Shown piece after piece: positions 20,956 to 31,899 of a stretch of DNA of 64,000 bases (its first letter is position 1; every line of letters begins with the position of its first letter). Origin of the DNA: Gonapodya prolifera JEL478 (Eukaryota; Monoblepharomycota; Monoblepharidomycetes; Monoblepharidales; Gonapodyaceae); assembly GCA_001574975.1 (NCBI GenBank), contig KQ965788.1:62001-126000 (forward strand), given 5' to 3'. Under the pieces are notes generated by a model. That model worked only from the letters and a program-made list of their open reading frames with translations, did no database searches and was not told the origin of the DNA. A program made the position numbers and the translations under genes.

Positions 20956-22750
20956 ATGATTGAAGAATCTCAGGCAGCAAAGGAGCCCAGCCATCCTATC
21001 CTGTATTCCTGCTCGTGCAACGGCTCCATCAAGCCCAGTTCGGACGTCGCTACCGGTCCTACCACTGCGTTGTTCCCGTTGTCCCAACTCTACTTCTGCG
21101 ATAGCTGCACCGATATCCGATGCCCTCTGTGCACATCTGAGGAGTTCTCGGGATATTTCTGTCCCAACTGCTTGTTTGATAGCGTGACGATCGCGGTAAA
21201 AACGGAGAAGGCTCGGTGAGTGAATACTTGTGCATTGAATCTCCATTATTGCGCCGTTCACGTTTGGGACTGCACTTAATAGGTGCAATCGACAATGTTT
21301 CGATTGTCCAGTATGCTTTTCAGCGCTTGCGGTCGTTCCTGTTCCTCTTGCTGATTCAACAGGGACAGCAGTCGTGCTTTCTTCCACAGCGACAACCAAA
21401 ACGGATTCGGAAGCACCAATGTCGTACATTCTTTCGTGCCCGTACTGCCGCTGGGATTCTTCTTCGCTTGGCTCTGATTGGGTGTTCGACAAACCAACCG
21501 GCCTGGCAGCTAGGTCAAATGCGGTCGCTTCCCAACACCCAACGAACGCGGAGTTCGAAGCACTACGATCTCACTTCGAGAAAGTTCTTGCGGCGAATAC
21601 GGAGACGGGAACGCCGTACGCGCCATCGAATTCCCTCACTGCATCTTTGACGTCTGCCATTACACCTGATGGGAGGCAGGGGGCTGACCCAAAAGCCCGT
21701 CCTTCGTCTTCATCTTCTCTAGTTGTCATGCGGGTGTCGAAGCTTCTCGCTAAAGCTTCCGCAAAGAAGGGAATATCCACCAAACCAAAGGAGGTTGGGG
21801 ACTTTCAGTCTACGGTGACCTGGCCCCATCCTTGGACGTATGAGACAGAGCAGGACGATTCTGTGGCAGAGAGAGAAAGAGCAGCGGCGTTGAGTGACTT
21901 TGGAATAAGTGCGTCACGCCGTTCAACAGCAATAAACCGAATTATATCAATTGAAACTTTTTCAAACGTTCCATTTTAGCATCGTCGCTAGCGACTCGCG
22001 TTCTTCTTTCTGAAGAACCACTGTCGCTAAACTCTCAACTTCGTCCGCAAAGGACCCAACTGCGAACAAAAAGGATAAGAAAGTGCCGTAGTTGCCAGAA
22101 CATTTTAGTTCGACCAGAGAACAAGAGCGGCGCAACAAAGTTCACCATCAAGATGATCGGCTTGTGAGTTAGAAATGATGGCAGCTGCCCGCTTTCTTAG
22201 GCTCTGACCGGACATTTCAGGAAGTACCTTCCCTCGATCACGGTTGCAAACCCTGCGTACGCATACCGTTCTGCATCGCCCAAACTCTTTCTCCGCATCG
22301 CGAACCCGTACGACGACGATCTTTGCGTTCGACTCTCCAGTAGTGCTACCACGGGAGTGGAATTCTCAGCTACCGACATTGTCCTCAAAGGACTGAATGA
22401 GTTTGGAGAGTACCCTGCTCCAAAGGCGGGAGAAAAGTTCCCACCTGGCGTGGTGGATCAGCGGGAGAATTGGGCTGTAGTGGAAATCGGAGGGCGTTTG
22501 GTGGAATCAGAAGATTCGGCGACTGATGTGAGTGGTCTGATTCAGCGATTGCCCTTTGTGTTCACGACCAATTGATTCACGTTTCAACATGAAGATCCAG
22601 ATTCGTATAGATTTTTCTCCATACTCTCCCGATAGAACCACGGTGGCAGTCTCCCCCGTTGGTTCCAAGAAGGGGCGAGCTGAAGGAACATTTTGGATAG
22701 TTGCTCGAAAGTCGCCGGTGGTATTGGAAAATGACGCTCCCGATCCATAA
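20956..22750 (+). CDS. DCTN4: dynactin subunit p62 (DCTN4)
   Basis: Five exons (20956-21215, 21283-21908, 21980-22163, 22221-22557, 22595-22750) sum to 1563 nt and 520 residues. The N-terminal zinc-binding region has CSCNG, LYFCDSCTDIRCPLC, GYFCPNC and CNRQCFDCPVC, then SYILSCPYCRWDS. The middle has RTKRIRKCRSCQNILVRPE and KFTIKM; the end is KYLPSITVANP, IQIRIDFSPYSP and TFWIVARK. p62 sits at the pointed end of the dynactin Arp1 filament and helps attach dynein cargo. Intron 4 (22558-22594) is only 37 nt, GTGTTC...GAAG; without it the frame would break, so a one-base indel is the alternative. It starts 99 bp after GAA1 on the same strand. Confidence 0.92.
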
Positions 22751-22916
22751 CGTCGGTTCAAATTTCATAGGCCATTGTACGTTTTGCATCCCACGTCATG
22801 CCGATATGTACATATACATCTGTCGATGAATACATTCTCGCAAAATGGGCGGAAGATACATCACAACACTGTCAACGTTATAATGGGTGAATCGTCTAAA
22901 ATCACCGGTCCGCTCT

Positions 22917-25033
22917 TCACGTCTGCTCTTTCGACTCTGAACCTGGCGGATTCGCCGGACCTCCCAGGGAAACAGGTTTGTACATTACTGTCGTCACGAA
23001 CTGATGAAAAGGTTCAGAGCGGCGCCATGGCAAACGAACTTCGGCAACGTAACCCACCTTACTCCTGTAACGTGTAGTCATTGCAACAGCCATCACTCCA
23101 TCTCGTATGCTGCAAGCGTAAAGGTGATTGAGAGTAACGTGGTGTGGTAGAGGTAGTGTTGCAGTAACTTGATCTTCATCCGTGACAGGATTGTTGAGCA
23201 CGACCCGAGTCAATTGCGGTGGAAGGTTTACTGGCGGCACCGAGTAAGGGTCCGCAGGAGGTTGTGCGTTGGTCTTGGATCGAGAGCTTTTGGACGGCGG
23301 TGGTGGAGGTGGATCGGCAGGGGGTTCGAGCAGCGACTTTGGGATTTCGCAGGTATACGTTTCTTCCGGTGAGGAAGAGTAAAGTTCTCCGCCTGGCCCC
23401 TCAACTGTGTACTCGTCTTCATCAGAATCCCGGGCTGTGAATTCTGCATCTCCAACCGCGTCGAGTCCGTCGCCAAGATTAGTCCCGTACTCATTGTCAA
23501 GTAGTAGGTAGTTTACCAGGTTGCCGGCGTCATCGGGTGCAGCCGGAAGATCGTCCGAACATCGCCACTCGTCGTCCACGATAAACTTGAAGTGATGGGT
23601 TCCCGGAGGAAGGTCGAGGATGGCAGTGAAATCTTCATGGCTGTTCATAAAAGCGATGACAATTCATAACGAGCGGTGAGTGTGGTGATTGTGGGAACAC
23701 ACCTTTTAGCCATCCGTATTTTGTGCTTCCAATTGTTGAAGCTTCCAGTCACGTAAACAGCCTTTCCGCCGCCAGTCCACGTAATAATGACTGGAATTAT
23801 ACCCTTCTTCTCTGAAATACGACATCGAATGTCTGAGAGAAGCTATCACGGAGATGGCAGACTAGTCACCGTACCTTTTGCTGCCGCAGCGGCTTCAACA
23901 CTGGCCAGCGGTGCAATACCAAGTCCTTTGCTTCCAGCTGTATGTACGATTTTGCTTGTATTAGAATACGGTTTCGCACGAATCTCTTGGAGTTCTTGTT
24001 CTGTGTGCCGTTTCCGGTGCTTCTTCTTCCTCGGCGAATGAGACCGTGCGAAGGAAGGACGAGAGGGAAGAGACCCAGAAGACGCCGCAGAGTAGTTGGA
24101 TACGGACGACACGACCCGCGTCGGGGTTCGGTCGCCTTGTGCGGGAGGCGAAACCGCCACATCAGTGGCTGTGCTCGCCCCGACTGTTTCAGAGTTAGGG
24201 AAAGAAGAAGATGCGAGTCCAGCTGACGCAAATTTCGATGAAAGTTGTGAGGGCGGGCGGGCATTGGAGGAGACCGAAGGTTGGCGCTCGGAGAGTGGCT
24301 GTGGTGACGCGACCGACGGTCGTTCGAGTGCTGCGTACAAGAAGGCTCCTCCATCTTGGATGGCAGAGCCAGACTGTCTGACATGATTTACGAAGCCACC
24401 CGAAATGGCAATCGGATCGGACGGTTGTGCAAAATCCCTTGTGGACAGTTTCGTTTCGATGACGGGGACATTGTCCAGAACCGATATCGCCCCGTCTGTG
24501 AAGCCCCCTGAAGCGCCATCAACCGGGTCAAGGGGTGGTTCTGAGCTCGTCACGGCAGTGGCAAAGCTCGACTCCAGGGTGGTGCTGGCTGGTTTTTTGT
24601 GACTACCAGCGAGCGAGGCCATACTAGAGCGCTGCGGTGCTGCTCGTGGAGGAGTGGTGTATTCTACCGGCGCGCCAAAAAATGGGTTTATGACAGGGGC
24701 GGGCGAAGTCTGTGAGGTGGTTGAAGAAGGGTGACGTGGTGGGAGTTGCTCATTTGCTGGTGTGTCTGGGTCTGCGCTTGCTCCTCGCTCTGGCTGCGAC
24801 CACCCAGAGCTTTCCGTTTTCCCAACTCCAGTCGCAGCTTGTTCCTGCGACGCTCCATTCAGGTCGTGGGGCTTGCCAGGGTCGAGTGACTCAACAACAG
24901 GCAAGCCAGAAGGTGGGGTTGTTTCCGCCGACACAAAGCTTTGCTCGCTGGCTGGGAGAGCATCCTGATCACCGTCCGCTCCATTTTGAGCGCCGTTGAT
25001 GGCTCGAGAGAGCCATGATATCATGGAAGTCAT
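22917..25033 (-). CDS. AMPK/SNF1 beta subunit (SIP2/GAL83 family)
   Basis: Four exons (23875-25033, 23703-23811, 23058-23640, 22917-23000) sum to 1935 nt and 644 residues. A long Ser/Thr/Pro-rich N-terminus (about 385 residues, with RKKKHRKRH near its end) precedes the CBM48 glycogen-binding domain: PVIITWTGGGKAVYVTGSFN, then NWKHKIRMAK, LPPGTHHFKFIVDDEWRCS and DAGNLVNYL. The C-terminal ASC domain has PPQLTRVVLN, LPHHVTLNHLYACSIRDGVM, TTRYRSK and FVTTVMYKP, which binds the kinase and gamma subunits. It scaffolds the SNF1 complex for glucose and energy signalling. There is no Gly at residue 2, so no N-myristoylation. It converges with DCTN4, with 166 bp between stops. Confidence 0.94.
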
Positions 25034-25554
25034 CTATCCGGGGAGAAGAATAATTCCACATTCGCGTTTTCCGGGAGGAAGGCACAATTCGGCGGCAATG
25101 AAAACAGTTTCAAAGTACTCGAATCTACAAAGAACTCGCCACCGAAACTCACCGCGGGTCACGGGGCTGTGTCGCACCCGGCTCCAAGGCACGGCTTCCC
25201 TTTCGTATGTACTCGACTATCTCGGAACGTCGCGGCGGCTCCTCGGTGGCAACACGCTCTTCCCGAGACGTGATGCCGTTCGGTGGAGAGACGGTGGGGA
25301 AGAGCGACCCGATTGATGGGATTTCGAGTGTTTGGTGGGGTGTTTTGCAAATGACCCTGCCTGCCGAGACGAGTTTCGCGACCCAACAAATGTCTAAATG
25401 AATAGCTGTAAAATAATCTGATTGGTGGATTCAAGTGTTTGTTGGGTGCTGTTTTGCAATTCGGGAATGACCCCCCTCTCCTTAAGACGAGTTTCACGAC
25501 CTCACTAATAACTCTGCACACGAAGAGCTGTAGAAGAATTCTACGATGGTAATT
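25034..25554. other. intergenic with an imperfect repeat
   Basis: Two diverged copies of an approximately 90-bp sequence start near 25311 and 25421; both carry GTGTTTGKTGGG, GTTTTGCAA, ATGACCC and AGACGAGTTTCRCGACC. Minus-strand reading gives no conserved peptide. They lie downstream of the ferredoxin gene's terminal exons and could be older copies of flanking sequence. Confidence 0.5.
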
Positions 25555-25609
25555 CTACTCTAAGTTGAGCCTAGTGTGTTCCAACTGAATTCGACACGCC
25601 AACCTCGAC
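25555..25609 (-). repeat. second copy of the AIM32-ferredoxin terminal exon
   Basis: Acceptor ATATAG is followed by an exon that reads R-SRLACRIQLEHTRLNLE-stop. It is in phase with the donor at 25818 and matches the proximal terminal exon (25692-25761) in position, acceptor, the SRLAC motif with the fourth cluster Cys, and flanking CATCGTA(A/G) sequence. Use of this copy would give 436 residues and a 209-nt intron. Confidence 0.7.
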
Positions 25610-25691
25610 CTATATGTGGTCCATCATCAAATTCAAAAGCTTCTGGGTGCAATTGCAGTTGCTTCGCTCCTTGTGAGCTACGGGCTCGCAA

Positions 25692-27439
25692 TTACGATGG
25701 TAATTCCACCGTAAATTGCGTCATTTTATGCGTCAACCGAATCTGACACGCCAACCTCGACCTGGTGAACAGCATGTATAACCAAATTCAAACATCTTCG
25801 GCTGCAGAACCCGCTCACCGATTGGTCGCTTTTGGGTGCGCGTACGAATCCAAGGCGTCTAGTTCATCCTCCGAGGCTGATGGAAGCTCTCCTTTGGTGT
25901 CATCCACGAGGACCTGCCAATCAAACCGCGCCACACAACTTGTCAGTGGAATGACGAGCCCCTGATACCCTTTTTGGGGGGGGTACGGTACCTGACACGT
26001 CGCACACTCCATCTCGCCCCCACACGCCGCCTCCATCCCGAGCTCGGCCCGTTTCGCAGCGTCGAGTAGTCGTTCACCTGGGTATCCCATGACGGTAACG
26101 TGGCCATGGGTTGGGGATGAGAAGTGGACGGCGATGGTGGGGGTGAGGAGGGCGGGGGTGGGTGGGGCTGCGGTGTTCGATATGTGCACGTGCAGCTCAG
26201 TATGAGTTTTTGAGGGAGCCGATTGAGAACTGAGTCACGGGGTTCACCTTGATAAAAGTTCCGGCTCCACGTCTTCGTTTCTCGACAGTGCAGTCGCTCT
26301 ATCTCCACTTGGGATAGTCCAACTCGTCCACGCCACGCGTCCCATGGGATGGTCAATTTCTGCTCCTGCTCCTGATCCTGCGAACCGGCACTTCGTTCAG
26401 CTGTAGACTGAAGCGAACCGACGACACCGACGGCTGTTGTTGGTGTAAGGTTGCCGAACCAGTCGCCGGATGGGTATGCGCTTGTGCGAACGGAGTTTTA
26501 GGAACGCTGGGTTTGGCGTCAGAAGGGAACGAGAACTCTCACATGACGCTAGAGATTCCAGATTTGAAAGTTACTTCAGATCATGAGGTGATAGGAGTAG
26601 GACACACATATTGGGTGCTCACTTGGCAGCCCACTGGTGTCCCCCGACATGACTCGTTCGCCACACTTCCACTTCCGTGTCTCCTCGACTCCGCGCCCAT
26701 GTGGCTAACTTCTGGTACACGGCTTCCCCAGTCTCCCCGCATCTGCAGTCCCGCTCTCCATGTGTACAAATGAACAACCGTGTGGTTTTTCTGTTGAGAG
26801 GAGTCCATGAAAGAGGAATGGGGGGAACGGATGCGCCATGTTCAGAGGGCTCGGAGGAGAGAAATTCGGAAAGAAGAGGGAGGGACGTGCGAGAAACGTC
26901 GTGGATGAGAATGTGGTCAGGGAACACGTGCAAGTCGAATGCTTCATTTGTGTTCCTGGCGTCATGACTGTTGAAAGCCGCGACCGTGGCCTGTTCGCCA
27001 GAGCTAGCGCTTGGAATGTCACACGCGGTGATTTTGATCCCGAGACCACCAGCGTTGAGCTTCCTCGTCAGTAGAAGCAGCTCCGTCATGTATGGAGACG
27101 AGAGTTCCACTTTTGCTGGCCATGAACTCTTCCCTACCAATCATCACAATCTACACGTCGAATTCACCGAGACACCGCTCGGATTTACTGCACCGTACCC
27201 GTGGCTATAAAAATGTGGCGTCCATGTGGCGTTACCGACCCTGCAAGGGGCTTTGAGCTAGTCTGCGTCTGCACATGACGCTTGGGCTTGGAATCCTTCT
27301 GAGGTTCGCGATGCTGCTCGAGGCGACGAGAAGCCAATGCAAGAGAGGGAAAAGTGTCGAAGCGCCGGTACGCGGTTGACGCGTTGCGAAGCGGAGACCA
27401 AGCGAGGCGCGATGGGATCCAAGTGCGATTCATGCTCAT
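25692..27439 (-). CDS. AIM32: mitochondrial Aim32-type thioredoxin-like ferredoxin fused to an adrenodoxin-type ferredoxin
   Basis: Six exons (27199-27439, 26623-27133, 26248-26480, 25992-26167, 25819-25913, 25692-25761) sum to 1326 nt and 441 residues. An Arg/Ser-rich, acid-free N-terminus (SRLAWSPLRNASTAYRRF) looks like a mitochondrial presequence. Then comes the Apd1/Aim32 domain with RLFICTHGERDCRCGETGEA and SHVGGHQWAAN, that is two Cys plus the HxGGH His ligands of its [2Fe-2S] cluster, and GDWFGNLTP. The last third is an adrenodoxin-type domain: VTVMGYPGERLLDAAKRAEL, AACGGEMECATCQ (C-x5-C-x2-C), SEDELDALD and SRLACQI with the fourth Cys. Yeast Aim32 lacks this second domain. All six exon phases fit, so the fusion is not a misjoin of neighbours unless a stop and start were lost together. 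A second terminal exon lies at 25555-25609. Confidence 0.85.
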
Positions 27440-27540
27440 GTGTCCGACTGAAAACGTTTTTCAGTAAAGGTTGTGGCTGAAGTCCGGCTAAACTCGCAAC
27501 TCTATCACAGTCGGTCCACCCAGTCCTCTCCACCCGCGCG

Positions 27541-29430
27541 ATGGCTGAAACTCAAAGCCTCAACGCGACATCTGGAACTGCAGAATTGACGCCGCCGCCG
27601 CCCGAAACCGTCGTGCTGTCGGCGGCATCTGCTGCTCCTGAAGCGCCGCGCACGCCCACCCAGGCACTCTCGTTGATTGCACTCGACCGCTTACGGCACA
27701 CGACCGGCGCGCTGTTTCGGTACTTCACGGTGGGACCGCCGCTTCAGGAATGGTCGCTAATGGAAACTGTGAGTCGTCATCTTTTAAAGTTCCTCGGACA
27801 GTGAAATAGCACTGACACCCCAATCATAAGATCATCCTCGGCGAAATGCGGCGCTTCACTGGGTCTGGAGAAAAAGCAAAGTATCATTCAGCGAATGAGC
27901 TGGCCAAGCAGCGACAGGCGATGGATCGAGTCGCGAGGTTGGTTGGATGCTGTCAAACTCTAAATCAACAACAACAACTACGGACCAAACCCTCCGCAAG
28001 CTGTGTTTTCCGAAGTCATGTTCTCCCGTCGATCCGACCTATTCTCACCCCGCAACGAGACACCGTCCACCCTGTCGCCTTGGGTATCATGTGACGTCGT
28101 AGATTGGACCTACAGTGAGACTGACAAAAGCAAGAACACAAAGAAGAGACCTATCATGTTTTACATCCACGGCGGCGCGTGGATTCTCGGGTCTCCAAAG
28201 ACACACCGGTACCTTTTACGCGCTATTGCTAAGAGGAGCGGGTGTCGTGTGATGGCGATCGACTACGGTACGTTCGCGAAGCGAGGACACCGAGACCTAA
28301 GCGTTGCTAGGCGCCGGCTGAGGCAGCCCGCCGGAGACGAGTGATTTGGGAAGCAGAATTCTCTCTCGGAGCGATATCAAGTACTAAGCGCGTGCGTCAT
28401 CGTCGTTTATGATCAACAAGGCTCTCACTTCGGCACCTCTGAGCCCTCGTTCCCGAGAACCCGTACCCTGCCGGTCTCATCGACGTCATCTCCACCTACC
28501 CCTACCTCACCTCTAAGCTCCCACCCCCACCCCCGGCACAGGTGCGGAGCACCCCACCCAATCACCTCCCTCCACCATCCGCCTGGCTCCCTTTAACGTC
28601 GTCGTCGGGGGCGACTCTGCGGGCGGGAACTTGACCATGTGTCTCCTGTCCTGGCTCCGCGACAACGGATACGCGCAGCCGGCGGGCGCCGTACGCATCT
28701 CGCCCGCGACGGAACTGACGTTCTCGAACCCGGATTATCAGCTGAATAGGTTCGATTTCTTGCCGTGGGCGCCGTTCAAGATTGTTGAGCCTGAGCGTGC
28801 GCAGGGAGGTGCGACGGGTGATATACCAGTGGGACCGGGACCCGAAAAAGCATCATCGGAGAAGCAATACAAGCCAGTGGGAGATGCCACCGAAAACGAT
28901 CCCACCGCGCGGGACCTGGAAGAGTCCGAGCCGGAAGAAGCGCAGAGTCACCTCTACTGCAAGAACCACGAGATTTTCACTCCCTACATTTCGCCGATGC
29001 TCCACTCCACGTGCGATTCCTACCCGCCTGTGCTGGTGCAGGTCGGCGAGGCGGAACGGTTGTGTGGACGGGGACTGGGCGGTGAGGATTTGCCCCTCTC
29101 GTCTCGGGCATCTACGGAGTTTGATTTCTGATACCTTTAACATATCAGCGGCTCTCAAGATCCTTTCGACACTGACTGCTTCTGGCGTTCAGTTTGAATC
29201 TTACAAGAACCAAGTACATGTTTTTGTGAGTATACGTGCCTTTTCCAAGGAAACCCGAAGTATTCACGAACCCGTGCCCTCATCTACGACAGCAAATCCT
29301 CGCCGGCATCCACCGCCGCCACCTCGGCCACGCTGCGCTTGACCGTATTGGGGCGTTCATCACGTCCGTCGTTCAGTGCCCTGGGGCGACAACGTCGGGC
29401 GCCAAGCCCAATCCCAAAAAGATGCCGTGA
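27541..29430 (+). CDS. alpha/beta hydrolase of the hormone-sensitive lipase / esterase type
   Basis: Exon 1 is 27541-27768 and exon 2 is 27831-27937. Later exons are visible by motif, but I could not fix every junction (about 27.95-28.0 kb and 29.23-29.26 kb are uncertain). Family marks in order are MFYIHGGAWILGSP (oxyanion hole HGGxW), ALVPENPYPAGLIDVISTYP, NVVVGGDSAGGNLTM with the nucleophile Ser in GDSAGG, PPVLVQVGEAERL, SYKNQVHVF with the likely catalytic His, and ALDRIGAFITSV near the end. A region rich in Pro and acidic residues between the nucleophile and C-terminal parts is probably a lid insertion. No signal peptide is seen. Substrate is unknown; lipids, steryl esters or small esters are possible. 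Confidence 0.8.
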
Positions 29431-31899
29431 GGTTCTTCGAGATCGACCTTAAGAGAGACAGCGCGGGAAGTTGGCGACAAGTACTTCCGGGAAAAACTTG
29501 GCGCCATGTGCGGAAAGGTGCGCAAGTACAACGGCCAGAAGGACCCAGAGAAGGAGATGGGGGTTTTAACGAGGGGTGAGTTTCTCATTTTTGCCAGCTG
29601 CCGGGCGTCCTGTGCTCCTTTCAATTATCATGCTGATGAATGACGATCATCCTGCCCCTGGCAAACTATAGATCGTGTAGTTATTCGGGCACCATATATT
29701 TGGGAAGGACTGCGACTGGACTGGTACGAGAAGGCATCCAAAGGTGGCTCGCTGAATGCTAGGTTGTGAGCCAACCGCCCAGTTGCGCAACGTTTTCTTT
29801 GGTGATGACAGGTCCCATGGTCGACTTGATGTGGACTTCTCGCACTCAACCGACTGATCTTCAAATACAAAAGAGGTTGTCTATTAGAAGAAGAAAAATG
29901 AACGATTGTTGACTGTTGATGACTATACGGTGGTTCGATCTCGTTTTGAGAGTTAGGAGGTACGAGTGTATCACGATAGATCAGAGCGCGGTGTAAGAAA
30001 CGTCCTACCACATTTACAGTGATCATTTCAAATTTTTGCGGGCGATGGAGATTGGACACTGGTTGAAAGTGGCCAAGCTCCAGCAAGTCAGAAATCACTA
30101 TGTGACGTCAACATCCCGCGCTCTTCGGATGGGGGCAACAACGACTTCACCGAGGTAAGTCAGGATACCGTGTGACTGTTTGAGGATACGAATCAACGCT
30201 TTGGCGCTATCAGGTGTTTGAAAACACGTTGTGACTCGCTCAAATGGTGGAACTTTTTGGAAATGAGAAAGGGTGCTTAAAATGATATGTGAATTCATTG
30301 GTTATGTTGGACTAGGAAATGGGTTGTTGATTGTGATGTGTGGCAATAGAATTACTGTCGCCAGATGAATTCCATGTGTCATTGACATATTCTCGTGACA
30401 TGTTTTATTGATGATCTCGACGACGAAAACGAATAGGTAGCGAGACGTGAGTACACGGATACCTGTTGCATGAAAAGGAAAGGGGTGTTGCATATTTCGA
30501 TGGTTTTGGGGTTTCCGGTCATGGTGACATTTCGCAAGGGCGAACAAGGCAACCGATGATAAAACTGGCATGACCAATTCGCAAAACATGTTGCAGATGG
30601 GAAGCTTGACAGCTTAAAAAGAACACGGTACCGTTTCAGCAACTATGGTCAGAATGTGGGGTCTTCTTATTAATTTCCTTCCAGCCCACAAGTGATTTAA
30701 ATTCCCAAAAGTGTGAAGGCACGTGAAGAGGCTCAAGCAGTGCATACGGAAAACCGTCCCAGCTCACACACTCGAACCTCCTCACATCTCCCTCCAGCCC
30801 CACCCCCACCCCCNCCAACCATGCCATCTCCCACCTCCCCACCACCGCCCGGCGTCTCTGCATCCCCCGCATCGCCTTCCTCCCCAACCTCCCCAACCTC
30901 CTCCGACACTCCCACACCACCCCCCGGCCCACCCCACCACGTTTTTCACTGTCCTTTGTTTGATATTGTGCCTGCCACCTCTGAAGTGATGGCGTCTCAA
31001 GATAGTGGCGTGCAGAAAAAAACTATTCGTAATGGGTGTCATAAGTCAGAAGCTGTAACGTGGCATTCCCAGTACATCCTTGTCATTTCTGGACATCAAG
31101 ATTAAGCTCTTCTTCTGGCTTCGTTATTTCTCAGCATCAAAGCACATCGGTGCATGGAGATAACAAAAGTGTGACGGTAAAATAGCCCATGAATGATGTC
31201 ATCATTTTTCGTCGAGAACGTCAACGACCCATGCGGAGTTCCACATCGAGTTGTCTGTGGAGTGAATAACGTGTTTTTGTCGGTCAGACACAACCTCCAA
31301 GTTATGTTGGTTGGTTGTAGTTGGTAGTCTTATCGAGAAGCTAACCAACACCCGCCGCAGTACATTGCAGGACGAACGACGAAACATGGCGAAGGGAGGG
31401 GAGAGGCAGATTTCGGGTTCTTTACTTGGCGAAAGGAGGGGAGACACAGACTTTGGTCTCTTTACTATGTTGCTCTGGTATTTGAGCGCTCACATGTATC
31501 AAACTTTGAAATCAGATTCATGTGTTGGTCTGCAAAACCTCGCCGTGCGCTCATCGACCGACTCAGCCATCGTTCCACTCACCCGTCGATTCTCCTTCGC
31601 CGCCACTCCGCCGACGGGGCACCACGCCACCGCATTTGGTTTGGGAAATCGATAACGCCCACGGCTGACCGATGGGAGGGAAGTGCGAACGATGGCTGTC
31701 ACGAGTACTGAGTAAGGTATTGCTAACCAATCAGCTCCGGGAACGTGGACGGGTACACAATTGAAGCATTGTCGCGACCGTTTGTTGTAGTCACTGTGGC
31801 CGCCTTCGCACATGGACGTATTTCAAAAAGTGGACAAAAAATTGCACGTAAAATGATTCAAGGGCGTCCCTATCAATTCATTATCGACCATACGACAAA
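29431..31899. other. 2.5-kb stretch without a recognisable gene
   Basis: Only short unrelated frames on both strands. A pyrimidine-rich, low-complexity block at 30778-30945 (CCACC/CCTCC runs) contains the only ambiguous base of the window, n at 30814, suggesting hard-to-sequence DNA. No repeat, RNA gene or transposon is recognised. Confidence 0.5.

Noticed and set aside
25159-25521. Minus-strand TRLGRQ string as a third and fourth copy of the ferredoxin terminal exon
   Set aside because: It lacks an AG acceptor and the cluster Cys, and spacing differs from the two clear copies.
30636-31105. Overlapping Pro/His-rich frames on both strands
   Set aside because: They arise from the polypyrimidine block around the ambiguous base at 30814; no domain and no start context.
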